Assembly (NCBI RefSeq): GCF_041295575.1
Contig: NZ_CP160452.1
Span: 1,674,001-1,738,000 of the forward strand
DNA length: 64,000 nt
Direction of reading: 5' to 3'
Source: Sporosarcina pasteurii
Lineage (GTDB): Bacteria > Bacillota > Bacilli > Bacillales_A > Planococcaceae
Part shown: one piece after another, positions 35,591 through 43,280 of the stretch
Numbering within the stretch: position 1 is the first letter of the stretch
Layout: every line of letters starts with the position of its first letter
Notes under the pieces: model-generated
What the model was told of the DNA's origin: nothing
What the model saw: the letters and a program-made list of their open reading frames with translations, nothing else
The model's database searches: none
Translations under genes and position numbers: made by a program

Positions 35591-37687
35591 TCACAAGTCT
35601 TTTCGCAAGTTTTCTGCCTTATGAGCGGCAATGATGATTTGCCCTAAAGATAAGCCCCCGTCATGACATGGGACATTTTTATGTGGATAAACGTTAAACC
35701 CTTCTTTTTGAAGACCTTTCTGAATCTCTTTAACAAGATATAGATTTTGAAAAGAGCCTCCTGACAGTACAACCGTTCGATTTAGTTCCGGTTTATTTTC
35801 CACCAATTTTAAAATGATTTGTACACAGCTGGTAACTAATGTGTTATGAAATTTCTTTATAATGGTTGGAATAGATTGTTGCTGAATTTTGTCTTGAATG
35901 ATTTGATCAATCATAGGAGATAAATCTAGTTGAAGTTCATTTGCAATGTTTGTTTGTAAATGAAATGGGTAAATATCATGGATACTTTCAAGTTCTGTTT
36001 CATTCATGTATTCGGATAATTTTATTGCTGCTTCCCCTTCATACGTTGAAGTCGAGCAAATCCCTAAGATGGCGCTTACAGCATCGAATAAGCGGCCGCA
36101 CGTGCCAGCCAAAGGTGTATTTATCTGATGGGCTATCATTTTTTCTATAATATTTATTTCTTTGACTCTCTCAGGAAAAAGTTTCATACATAACTCTTTA
36201 CCCTTTTCTGGCCAGTAATAAAGCAGCATCCCTACTGCATTTCTCCAAGGTTCTTGCACAGCCTTTTCCCCGCCCGGCAGAGGCGTATATTGAAGATGAG
36301 CCAAACGTTTAAAAGACTTTGCATCTCCATATAGAAATTCAAATCCCCAGATGTTACCGTCATTACCATATCCAGTGCCATCCAATATAATGCCTAAACA
36401 CGGCTCTTTAAGACCGTTATCTTCCATGCAAGACACATGATGTGCATGATGATGTTGAACGGATAGGATATTATGATTGATTTTTGGCGCAATCGTATTA
36501 GATACATATCGCGGATGTTTGTCGACTGCCACATATTGTCCCTTTATTCCAAGCCATTTTTTGGACCGATGGACATGGTTTTCAAAAAAATTAATCATTT
36601 CCTCGTTTTCTAAATCACCTACGTGAGCACTCATGAAGATTTTATCCTGTTTGCCGATGGAGAATGTATTTTTTTGATTGCCTCCCAAGGCAATAATTTG
36701 GTCGACATTAGATGTTGTGTGGAATGATTTTGGAACAAATCCTCTCGCACGTCGTACATATCTTTTCTGAATTCCATCATATTGTACAACTGAATCATCA
36801 ATGGGAATGTTAATTTCACGGTTATGGGTCATGATATAGTCAGCTATGTTTTGTAAGTATTTTAAGTGATCATCACGATATAAAATGGGCAATCCAGATG
36901 AGTTTGCACTCGTCATTACGATGCAGTCCAATGTATTACTCTTAAATAAAAGATGATGTAGTGGAGTATAAGGAAGCATCACGCCAATTGTCGATAAACC
37001 CGGAGCAAGATTTGATGGCAAGACGCCTTCTTTTTTTCTTAATAGAACAATCGGCTTTTCGGGACTCGTCAACAGTTCTTCCTCTTGGCTAGAAATATAA
37101 CTAAGTTTTCTTGCCACTTCTAAAGACTTAACCATGATTGCTAACGGCTTTTGTGGCCGTTTCTTTCTAAGCCTTAATTGGTCAACTGCCTTTTTTTGGT
37201 AAGCATCGCAAGCTAAATGGAAACCACCGATTCCTTTAATGGCAATAATCTTTCCTCGTTTAATTAGATTAATTGTTTGGGTGATGGCTGAATGATTTTC
37301 AGCTAGTGATTCCCCGCTTTGATCGAATAGCGTAATGGTTGGCCCACAGTTTGGACAACAAATCGACTGAGCATGGTGCCGCCGATTCGAGGGAGTCTCA
37401 TACTCCACTTTACATTCGAGACACGTAGGTAATTCCTTCATCGTCGTATTTAATCGATGATATGGTAGACGATCAATCACCGTATAGCGCGGTCCGCATT
37501 GACGACAACTAATAAATGGATATTGAAAACGACGATTGTCGGGATCTTCCATTTCTTCAAAACAATGATCACAAATCGCAGCGTCGGCAGGTATCCAATT
37601 AGTAGACTCTACCTTTTCCTTCACGATTATTTGAATGGCTTTGTCTTTATACATTGATGATAAGCGTCCTTTATCCAATGAATCCAT
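35591..37687 (-). CDS. hypF: Carbamoyltransferase HypF lacking the acylphosphatase domain
   Basis: Makes the carbamoyl-adenylate from carbamoyl phosphate and passes it to HypE. Seen: two zinc-finger blocks from about residue 39 (CDHCFEEMEDPDNRRFQYPF, CRQCGPRY, CLECKVEYETPSNRRHHAQ, CCPNCGP), the YrdC domain (AIKGIGGFHLACDA, KRPQKPLAIMVKS) and the Kae1-like domain (VQHHHAHH, LDGTGYGNDGNIWGFEF, LSGGSFQN). At 698 aa it is short because the usual N-terminal acylphosphatase domain of about 90 aa is absent: the zinc region starts at once. The start at 37687 has AAGGA 8 nt upstream and lies 61 nt inside hypB. Confidence 0.93.
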   Translation of the reverse strand: MDSLDKGRLSSMYKDKAIQIIVKEKVESTNWIPADAAICDHCFEEMEDPDNRRFQYPFISCRQCGPRYTVIDRLPYHRLNTTMKELPTCLECKVEYETPSNRRHHAQSICCPNCGPTITLFDQSGESLAENHSAITQTINLIKRGKIIAIKGIGGFHLACDAYQKKAVDQLRLRKKRPQKPLAIMVKSLEVARKLSYISSQEEELLTSPEKPIVLLRKKEGVLPSNLAPGLSTIGVMLPYTPLHHLLFKSNTLDCIVMTSANSSGLPILYRDDHLKYLQNIADYIMTHNREINIPIDDSVVQYDGIQKRYVRRARGFVPKSFHTTSNVDQIIALGGNQKNTFSIGKQDKIFMSAHVGDLENEEMINFFENHVHRSKKWLGIKGQYVAVDKHPRYVSNTIAPKINHNILSVQHHHAHHVSCMEDNGLKEPCLGIILDGTGYGNDGNIWGFEFLYGDAKSFKRLAHLQYTPLPGGEKAVQEPWRNAVGMLLYYWPEKGKELCMKLFPERVKEINIIEKMIAHQINTPLAGTCGRLFDAVSAILGICSTSTYEGEAAIKLSEYMNETELESIHDIYPFHLQTNIANELQLDLSPMIDQIIQDKIQQQSIPTIIKKFHNTLVTSCVQIILKLVENKPELNRTVVLSGGSFQNLYLVKEIQKGLQKEGFNVYPHKNVPCHDGGLSLGQIIIAAHKAENLRKDL

Positions 37688-38298
37688 GCATCCATTCCTT
37701 CCCCCGTTTGCGCGGATAAAGCCTTCAATTGCGCTTGTGGATTAATTTCTTTTAGGTTTTTTCCTGCTTCTTCTAAATTGAAAGAAACATAAGGAAGGAG
37801 ATCAATTTTATTCACAATCGTTACATCTGTCCGTCTAAACATCACAGGATACTTCGGAATTTTATCATTTCCTTCAGGGACACTTAAAACCACAACTTTA
37901 TATTCTTGTCCTAAGTCATAGCCTGATGGGCAAACTAAATTTCCAATGTTTTCGATAAAGAGAATATCAATCTTGTCTAGTTCAAATTCGTTTAATGTCT
38001 TCGTAATCATCCTTGCATCAAGGTGACATCCGCCTACTGTATTTATTTGAACCGATTCAACTCCTAATGAACGTATCCTTTCAGCATCCAAATCCGTTGC
38101 CAAATCACCTTCTATTACAGCCATCTGAAAATCGTTTCTTAACGCTTTAATTGTCTCTTCAAGTAAAGTTGTTTTCCCTGCCCCTGGGGAGCTCATAATG
38201 TTAATCACGAGAATATTATTTTCCTTGAATATTTCTCTATTAAAAGCAGCGGTCAAGTCTAAGTCTTTTAACACATCTTCTTGAAGATTAACTTTCAC
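37627..38298 (-). CDS. hypB: Hydrogenase nickel incorporation GTPase HypB
   Basis: GTPase needed to load nickel into the large subunit. Seen: SSPGAGKTTLLEE P-loop, EGDLATDLDAERI, the metal-binding GGCHLDARMI, IENIGNLVCPSGYDLG and VNKIDLLPYV G4. It lacks the N-terminal His-rich nickel store and CxxCGC motif of E. coli HypB. It overlaps hypA by 4 nt (ATGA). Confidence 0.94.
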   Translation of the reverse strand: MKVNLQEDVLKDLDLTAAFNREIFKENNILVINIMSSPGAGKTTLLEETIKALRNDFQMAVIEGDLATDLDAERIRSLGVESVQINTVGGCHLDARMITKTLNEFELDKIDILFIENIGNLVCPSGYDLGQEYKVVVLSVPEGNDKIPKYPVMFRRTDVTIVNKIDLLPYVSFNLEEAGKNLKEINPQAQLKALSAQTGEGMDAWIHWIKDAYHQCIKTKPFK

Positions 38299-38654
38299 AG
38301 TTCATCACTTCCTTCGTATGATTCAACCCTGAATGTTTCACCCGAAACGAGTAAACAATTTGCTAATCCGCACTTAGGACACAGTGCAATCCTATAGTCC
38401 GGAACAAATTCAAACAGACATGTTTGACATTTTGCTTTTGCCTCTTCGCGTACAAGATTTAATTGCGTATTTTCATCAAGAATGCCTAACCCTTGTCGTT
38501 GAAAGTGAAAAAATGCTAACTCCAGCGCATCAGGCAATACATTTGATAAGTCTCCAACAATCACATCAATTTTATCTACTTTGCTAAAACCATGTGATTG
38601 AGCATCATGAGACACGATTTTAATAATCTCCGTCATGAGTGACATCTCATGCAT
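38295..38654 (-). CDS. hypA: Hydrogenase nickel insertion protein HypA
   Basis: Nickel-binding partner of HypB. The start is ATG 38654 with AAAGGTG 8 nt upstream, giving the N-terminal MHEMSLM whose His2 binds nickel; the GTG at 38663 would bury it. Seen: zinc site with CQTC and CPKCG. 119 aa. First gene of the operon hypA-B-F-C-D-E-b5-small-large-endopeptidase, all on one strand with mostly overlapping ends. Confidence 0.93.
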   Translation of the reverse strand: MHEMSLMTEIIKIVSHDAQSHGFSKVDKIDVIVGDLSNVLPDALELAFFHFQRQGLGILDENTQLNLVREEAKAKCQTCLFEFVPDYRIALCPKCGLANCLLVSGETFRVESYEGSDEL

Positions 38655-38736
38655 TCTTAACACACCTTTTATTGTTCTCTCTTAAAGGTTTATGCTTGTC
38701 TTTATTAAATAGAACTTTGATAGCTTATATATATTG

Positions 38737-38749
38737 GTTGGTAACCAAC
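38737..38749 (-). promoter_or_regulatory. Palindromic operator candidate upstream of hypA
   Basis: Perfect 13-bp palindrome GTTGGTAACCAAC about 85 nt upstream of the hypA start, beside an AT-rich TATATATA stretch. It lies between the hyp genes and the di-iron protein terminator, where the operon promoter must be. The binding factor is unknown. Confidence 0.45.
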
Positions 38750-38765
38750 ATTTATTTATTCATAA

Positions 38766-38806
38766 CGAAAAAGGCTGTCCATTGATTTAGCTGGACAGCC
38801 TTTTTC
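38766..38806. terminator. Terminator near the di-iron protein gene
   Basis: AAAAAGGCTGTCC / GGACAGCCTTTTT stem of 13 bp, T runs both ways. Minus strand: just downstream of the di-iron protein stop at 38820. Confidence 0.85.
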
Positions 38807-38819
38807 ATTTTTACTATTT

Positions 38820-39125
38820 CTAAATAGCTTGATATGCTTGATCTGCTTCAGACAACATTCTGTAAACTTCTTGATAACTTCCACATACATCTTCAGGGAC
38901 TGTGTAATTATCTGTAACTTCACGCAATCCTTCGAATTCCTTGCTCAGGTCAAGGCTTTTCGAATCTGTTTCCTTTATTTTACTACTGATTGCCTCAAAT
39001 AATTTATGAACTTTATGAAATTCTGGATGACTGCCGCCATGAACCCTTGCTACTATCGGGACATATTGAGCTAATGTTTTAAAATGACTTTTCCACACTT
39101 CTCCAAATGCTAGTTGCTTTAACAT
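38820..39125 (-). CDS. Hemerythrin-like / Ric-type di-iron protein
   Basis: 101-aa helical protein starting MLKQLAFGEVWKSHF. Several His and acidic residues typical of a short iron-sulfur-cluster-repair or hemerythrin-like helix bundle (VARVHGGSHPEFHKVHKLFE; YTVPEDVCGSYQEVY). Start ATG 39125 chosen with GGGG upstream; a form from 39164 has no ribosome site. The Ric-type assignment is tentative. It stands between the hydrogenase operon and a membrane protein gene on the same strand. Confidence 0.55.
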   Translation of the reverse strand: MLKQLAFGEVWKSHFKTLAQYVPIVARVHGGSHPEFHKVHKLFEAISSKIKETDSKSLDLSKEFEGLREVTDNYTVPEDVCGSYQEVYRMLSEADQAYQAI

Positions 39126-39362
39126 ATTTTCCCCATCCTTACAAATTATTTTTGTCGCTTTCATATTATCACGGGGTTATCTAAAAGAAATTGATTTACA
39201 TCAAGTATTGCAGCTAGTACTCTTTAAACTAATTAATTCCGTGGTGACTTGTCGATGATTTGCTACTAGCGAAATAGACTTGGTTTTAAAATTTGTTCTG
39301 GAAATGTCACGTGCATATATTCTTTCGTTTCATTAATTGTCTAAGTTTCCTTCGACTTCAAT

Positions 39363-40019
39363 TCATAACCTTCTAGCTTTTTCTCCAGATTTAATAATAA
39401 TCGTCACTAGAGAAGCCTCACCACTGTCTATATGGTTTTCCATATTTGACACATCAATATTCGTGAAAATATTCACAATTTTTCTTTCATGTCCTTCTAA
39501 CTTCACTTCATAAGGTGCATCGTTGTTCAGAAGTGACAGCATCGGGAAATCATCTTCGAAGTAATTCTTTTCAAACTCCACGCTAAAACGAACTTCATCT
39601 TTACTGTAATTTTCAAATGGAAGTTCACATTCCCCACGCAATGTTGTTTGATCAATCATTTCAAATTGACAGCGACTGGAATCACGATCATAGGAAACAG
39701 CGTATATGCCCGTTGCAAATGTTTTTTGAAATGAGCTTGCAACTAATGATGGACCAACGAATGCGATAATAATAGCAATTAACACAAAACGGCTCCGATA
39801 TTTCTCAACTGAATTGGCGAGTAAAAATAAACCTATGATCAATAACAGTAAAGACGTAATTCCCACAAAATGAAATCCATTGCTTGAACGGATAGGAATA
39901 TTAAACACCGTTGCAATTACCTCTCCATACGGATCTTCATGCGGATAAGGGAAATTTAATATCATGAATGTTACAAGTAAAATAAGAGCAAGGTAAAAAT
40001 TCGGTTTACTTTGTATCAA
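39363..40019 (-). CDS. Hypothetical membrane protein
   Basis: I do not recognise a family. From the TTG at 40019 (AGGAGG upstream, MIQSKPNF) it has 218 aa. TM helices at about 7-25, 50-68 and 76-98 are followed by an extracellular-looking domain of about 110 residues (RFSVEFEKNYFEDDF; GHERKIVNIFTNIDV). Monocistronic. Confidence is in the gene, not in function. Confidence 0.7.
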   Translation of the reverse strand: MIQSKPNFYLALILLVTFMILNFPYPHEDPYGEVIATVFNIPIRSSNGFHFVGITSLLLLIIGLFLLANSVEKYRSRFVLIAIIIAFVGPSLVASSFQKTFATGIYAVSYDRDSSRCQFEMIDQTTLRGECELPFENYSKDEVRFSVEFEKNYFEDDFPMLSLLNNDAPYEVKLEGHERKIVNIFTNIDVSNMENHIDSGEASLVTIIIKSGEKARRL

Positions 40020-40106
40020 AAAATTACCTCCTAATATCCAATTTGACTCATTTCTTATATTACGATTACATATGAATAAAGTTTCAAAATAACTATTCAA
40101 CTTAAA

Positions 40107-40141
40107 AAAAACGAGAAAAAGCTTTAACTTTTCCCGTTTTT
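40107..40141 (-). terminator. Terminator of the AraC-type regulator gene
   Basis: Minus strand AAAACGGGAAAAG pairs imperfectly with CTTTTTCTCGTTTT and ends in eight Ts. Confidence 0.7.
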
Positions 40142-40170
40142 CCCCTTAAAGAACAAAGATAAATAATATG

Positions 40171-41043
40171 CTAAATTTCCCTTTTCTTCTTCACAGCGAA
40201 CCAAATTTCACTGTAAACATTATTTCTGTCGGACAAATCTCCTGTAAAAGAAATATTAGGAGCTTCTACTAATTCATAATCTGAAGAAGGAAGCCATTCT
40301 GAAGCTATTTTCGCCCAAGTCTCTTGCATCACCTTTGGGAATTCACCTTTAGATGAGAATATTGCCCAAGTTAGCGATGGGACTTCTACTACTTCAAATG
40401 CATCAAAATCTGATTCTTTTGTAGTTAATAAGCCTATCATATGATCAAGACTGCCTTTTTCCTCCATACAGCCATCTTCAAAATTATATGAGGCATTCAC
40501 AACTTGATTTGGCTCCATATTTGCATAATCATGTAGCTTTTTTCTTTGTTCTGGTGTAATGCTTTTGGCTAACTCGATAATCTCTTGGTTTTCACCTTCA
40601 AATTGAATAGGAACTCTCTTTTTTACACCGACAATCTTAAATGATTCTTTTTTCTCAATTTTGTAATCCATATTTATTCCTCCTTGAATCGTTAGTTGGA
40701 AGGAGAGCTTAGGAAATGCTTTGAGTGTATTATTCTTTTTGACTTCTGAAGGGCTGATTCCCGACCAATCTCGAAAGGCACGTGAGAATCCATCAACAGA
40801 CTCATAACCATATTTGAATGCCGTTTCTGTAACACTCATTCCTTCATGTAGTAAGTCAAAAGTAGCGTTAGATAATTTCCTATTGCGGACATACTCCCCT
40901 AATGAAATGCCCGAAAGAAATGAAAACATTCTTCTAAAATGATAATCAGAAGTTCCTGTAATTCGCTCTAATTCGTTATAATCAATCTCACCATTCAAAT
41001 GTGATTCAATATAATCTAGCGCCTCGTTTAAACTTTTTAGCAT
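40171..41043 (-). CDS. AraC-type HTH regulator with GyrI-like ligand domain
   Basis: Transcription regulator of the family that senses small, often amphipathic, ligands. N-terminal AraC HTH (about residues 4-100: LNGEIDYNELERITGTSDYHFRRMFSFLSG; TETAFKYGYESVDGFSRAFRDWSG) and C-terminal GyrI/SOUL-like domain (about 125-290: YKIEKKESFKIVGVKKRVPIQFEGENQ; IWFAVKK). Start at ATG 41043 with AAGGAGG 8 nt upstream. Next to an ABC-F gene, but separated by terminators. Confidence 0.9.
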   Translation of the reverse strand: MLKSLNEALDYIESHLNGEIDYNELERITGTSDYHFRRMFSFLSGISLGEYVRNRKLSNATFDLLHEGMSVTETAFKYGYESVDGFSRAFRDWSGISPSEVKKNNTLKAFPKLSFQLTIQGGINMDYKIEKKESFKIVGVKKRVPIQFEGENQEIIELAKSITPEQRKKLHDYANMEPNQVVNASYNFEDGCMEEKGSLDHMIGLLTTKESDFDAFEVVEVPSLTWAIFSSKGEFPKVMQETWAKIASEWLPSSDYELVEAPNISFTGDLSDRNNVYSEIWFAVKKKREI

Positions 41044-41167
41044 GCCTGGATCCTCCTTCATGTTTAATTATAATAACGATCAAAAAACAAAACCCGATAA
41101 AAAAGAAACGGTTATTGTCGGATGTATCAGGAAAATCTTCCCCGCTTCTTTGCTTTTTGATAACTAA

Positions 41168-41200
41168 CTAAAAAAAGAAGCAGGGTTTCCCACTGCCTCT
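41168..41200 (-). terminator. Terminator of the ABC-F gene
   Basis: Minus strand GAGGCAG / CTGCTTC stem with a GGGAAACC inner loop, followed by TTTTTTT. Confidence 0.8.
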
Positions 41201-41207
41201 TAGTTCG

Positions 41208-42665
41208 TTAACTTCTTAAAACGAGTTTTCGATTTTCAATGCTATATACACAATCTGCAACCTTCTCGATAAAAGTCCAATCATGAGATACAAGTATGAC
41301 TGTGCCTTCATATCCTTCTAAAAAGCGTTCTAACGCTTCAATGCTATAAATATCCAAAAAGTTTGTTGGCTCATCCAATATTAATATATTATATCTTCCT
41401 AAAAATAGCTGACACAATACGAGTCGAATAGCCTGGCCGCCGCTAAGATCACGGACATTCTTTTTCAGATCATTTCCTTTAATATTCATAGCGTGTAGGA
41501 CAGCACGAATTCGACTTTCAGGATGGTCACTTTTATCCTTCATATACGCTAAAACTGTTTCATCCTTCGTGAATTGATAATCCATTTGTTCATATGAGCC
41601 TATGACAGCTTTAGGTGAGATTGTCAGTCCTTCACCATGTTGTAAAATGTGTTGGAGAAAAGTTGTTTTGCCTGCACCATTCTTGCCGGTAATTGCAATG
41701 GTTTTACCTAATGGGAATTGAAAACTTGCTTCTTCAAATAATGGTTTATCCCCAGCTTTTAAATTAATACGGTCTGCCATTATTGGAAAAGGATTATGCA
41801 ATTGAAATGCTTCTGACTGATGAAAACAAATGATTTGATGCTCTTCCGGCGCTTTCACTTCTTCAAGTTGCTCCACTCTTTTCTCAAGGGCCTTTGCTGC
41901 CCGTTGTACAGACTTTTGACTCGTTCCTTTTGATTTCGTCTCAAACATTCTATTCCCTTTTACTTTTGTATCCTGGATACGTCCGCTCGCCTGAGTGATT
42001 TTAGCAGCTCTTTTCATTTTCTCTTCCGCAGCCTTCGTCAGACGTATCTTTTCTTTCACGTAACTTTCATGCTGTTCCTGTTGCCTTTTCTTCTCAACTA
42101 CTTTTTGATTAACATAATCAGAGTAGTTGCCTGTATACTCCGTAACAACGCCATCTTCCACTTCCCAAATTTTCGTCACTAGCTGGTCCAGCACATAGCG
42201 GTCATGACTAATTAGCACAAGTGCACCATAATAATAAGTTAATTCATCAACGAAGAATTGAGTCCCCTCTGCATCAAGATGAGTGGTCGGTTCATCAATA
42301 AGCAACCCTTCATGATAGTTTGACAACATTTTAGCTAATTTAAGTCTCGTCTGCTCTCCGCCGCTATAATTTTTAACTTCTGTTTCTGGGATAGACAACT
42401 TTCCGATTAACTCATAGTCTATCTCCCCTATTTCTGGTGTTGTTAATTGATCAAAATAAGCAAAATCTATAAGACTATGCACGCTTCCTCTTGACGGCTG
42501 AATCAAACCTGCTAATAATTTTAATAATGTACTTTTACCTGCTCCATTTTTGCCAACAACGCCGATTCGGTCAAACTGGTGGACCGCTAAACGTTCAATC
42601 TCTAAGACAGTTCTATCTAAATAAGTTACCTCTATATTTTCCAATTCAAAACATACTTTTTCCAT
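41208..42665 (-). CDS. ABC-F ribosome protection protein (Vga/Msr/VmlR-like)
   Basis: Cytosolic ABC-F ATPase; antibiotic-resistance members remove macrolides, lincosamides or streptogramins from ribosomes. Two ABC modules without TM helices: Walker A GKNGAGKST near residue 40 and GKNGAGKTT in the second half, signatures YSGGEQTR and LSGGQAIR, Walker B LLIDEPT and LILDEPT, and a basic interdomain linker of about 80 residues. Start ATG 42665 with GGGAGG 8 nt upstream, 485 aa. The leader upstream has an ErmD-like stalling peptide, which strongly supports antibiotic-induced resistance; which drugs is inference. Confidence 0.92.
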   Translation of the reverse strand: MEKVCFELENIEVTYLDRTVLEIERLAVHQFDRIGVVGKNGAGKSTLLKLLAGLIQPSRGSVHSLIDFAYFDQLTTPEIGEIDYELIGKLSIPETEVKNYSGGEQTRLKLAKMLSNYHEGLLIDEPTTHLDAEGTQFFVDELTYYYGALVLISHDRYVLDQLVTKIWEVEDGVVTEYTGNYSDYVNQKVVEKKRQQEQHESYVKEKIRLTKAAEEKMKRAAKITQASGRIQDTKVKGNRMFETKSKGTSQKSVQRAAKALEKRVEQLEEVKAPEEHQIICFHQSEAFQLHNPFPIMADRINLKAGDKPLFEEASFQFPLGKTIAITGKNGAGKTTFLQHILQHGEGLTISPKAVIGSYEQMDYQFTKDETVLAYMKDKSDHPESRIRAVLHAMNIKGNDLKKNVRDLSGGQAIRLVLCQLFLGRYNILILDEPTNFLDIYSIEALERFLEGYEGTVILVSHDWTFIEKVADCVYSIENRKLVLRS

Positions 42666-42694
42666 CTTGGCTACCTCCCGAAATAATTTCATTT

Positions 42695-42745
42695 CGTATC
42701 GATAGCTAGGATCGATACGAGCTTATATTTACAAAAGCCCGTATC
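42695..42745 (-). promoter_or_regulatory. Two mutually exclusive hairpins before the ABC-F start
   Basis: GATACGAGCTT (42714-42724) pairs with AAGCCCGTATC (42735-42745); the same CGTATC-complement (42714-42719) also pairs with CGTATCGAT (42695-42703). A third short hairpin CGAAAT/ATTTCG (42679-42696) abuts the GGGAGG site. The arrangement fits translational attenuation controlled by the second leader peptide. Confidence 0.65.
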
Positions 42746-42767
42746 AAAAGAATAATAAAACTTGCAT
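42744..42767 (-). CDS. Leader peptide 2 of the ABC-F gene (MQVLLFF)
   Basis: Seven codons and TGA after a strong GGAGGAG site 6 nt upstream. The stop overlaps the arm of the switching hairpin, so ribosome stalling here would change the fold and expose the ABC-F ribosome site. Confidence 0.6.
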   Translation of the reverse strand: MQVLLFF

Positions 42768-42879
42768 GGCAATCTCCTCCAAATTAAAAACACTGGCCGC
42801 TTATGTTCCTGGAGTGAAGGGATAAAATTCCATCCTAATAGTTATTGTCTACAACAATCTTCAGCAAATAAGTAGTTTA

Positions 42880-42916
42880 GACAAAAATAAAGAAAGGCAG
42901 AACAATCCGCCTTTCT
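42880..42916 (-). terminator. Attenuator terminator in the ABC-F leader
   Basis: Minus strand AGAAAGGC / GCCTTTCT stem followed by TTATTTTTGT, between leader peptide 1 and leader peptide 2. Confidence 0.75.
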
Positions 42917-43093
42917 CAACATGACATATTACTCCCAATAAATTCAGCAGTATAAATCCACTTCAAATATAAATAAAGTAAATGGCCGCAAATATGGAGT
43001 AAGTACCTTTATATGAAATGAGAATTATTAAAAAAGGACAGACTAATCCCGTTTACTCTGTTTACACAAACCAGAGTCTTTGAACATATTCAA

Positions 43094-43138
43094 TTACTGG
43101 TTCAAAATTGGGAAGCGTAGTCTCATTGCATGTGTCAT
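43094..43138 (-). CDS. ErmD/ErmK-type leader peptide (MTHAMRLRFPILNQ)
   Basis: Fourteen codons and TAA, AGGAGGA 9 nt upstream. The peptide differs at two positions from the ErmD/ErmK leader (MTHSMRLRFPTLNQ), whose Arg-Leu-Arg segment stalls ribosomes with macrolides or ketolides. It lies first in the transcript of the ABC-F gene, upstream of the attenuator terminator. Confidence 0.85.
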   Translation of the reverse strand: MTHAMRLRFPILNQ

Positions 43139-43175
43139 TTTTTAATATCCTCCTACTATTTAAAATTCAGTGTTC

Positions 43176-43204
43176 ATTATAAGTTTTCTTTGGTTAATAG
43201 TCAA
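43176..43204 (-). promoter_or_regulatory. Promoter of the ABC-F leader transcript
   Basis: TTGACT (43204-43199), 17-nt spacer, TATAAT (43181-43176) on the minus strand; the leader peptide begins about 40 nt downstream. Confidence 0.85.
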
Positions 43205-43221
43205 GATAACTAATACCAAAC

Positions 43222-43263
43222 GTAAAAACATCACTACATAGAAATGCCTATGCAGTGATGTTT
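43222..43263 (-). terminator. Terminator of the DMT exporter gene
   Basis: AACATCACT / AGTGATGTT stem continued by CATAG/CTATG; T run on the minus strand. Confidence 0.8.
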
Positions 43264-43280
43264 ATTTCCCAAAATACGGT

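Noticed and set aside
41208..42665. Membrane ABC exporter assignment
   Set aside because: Two ABC domains with a linker and no TM helices define an ABC-F protein, so export is not its role.
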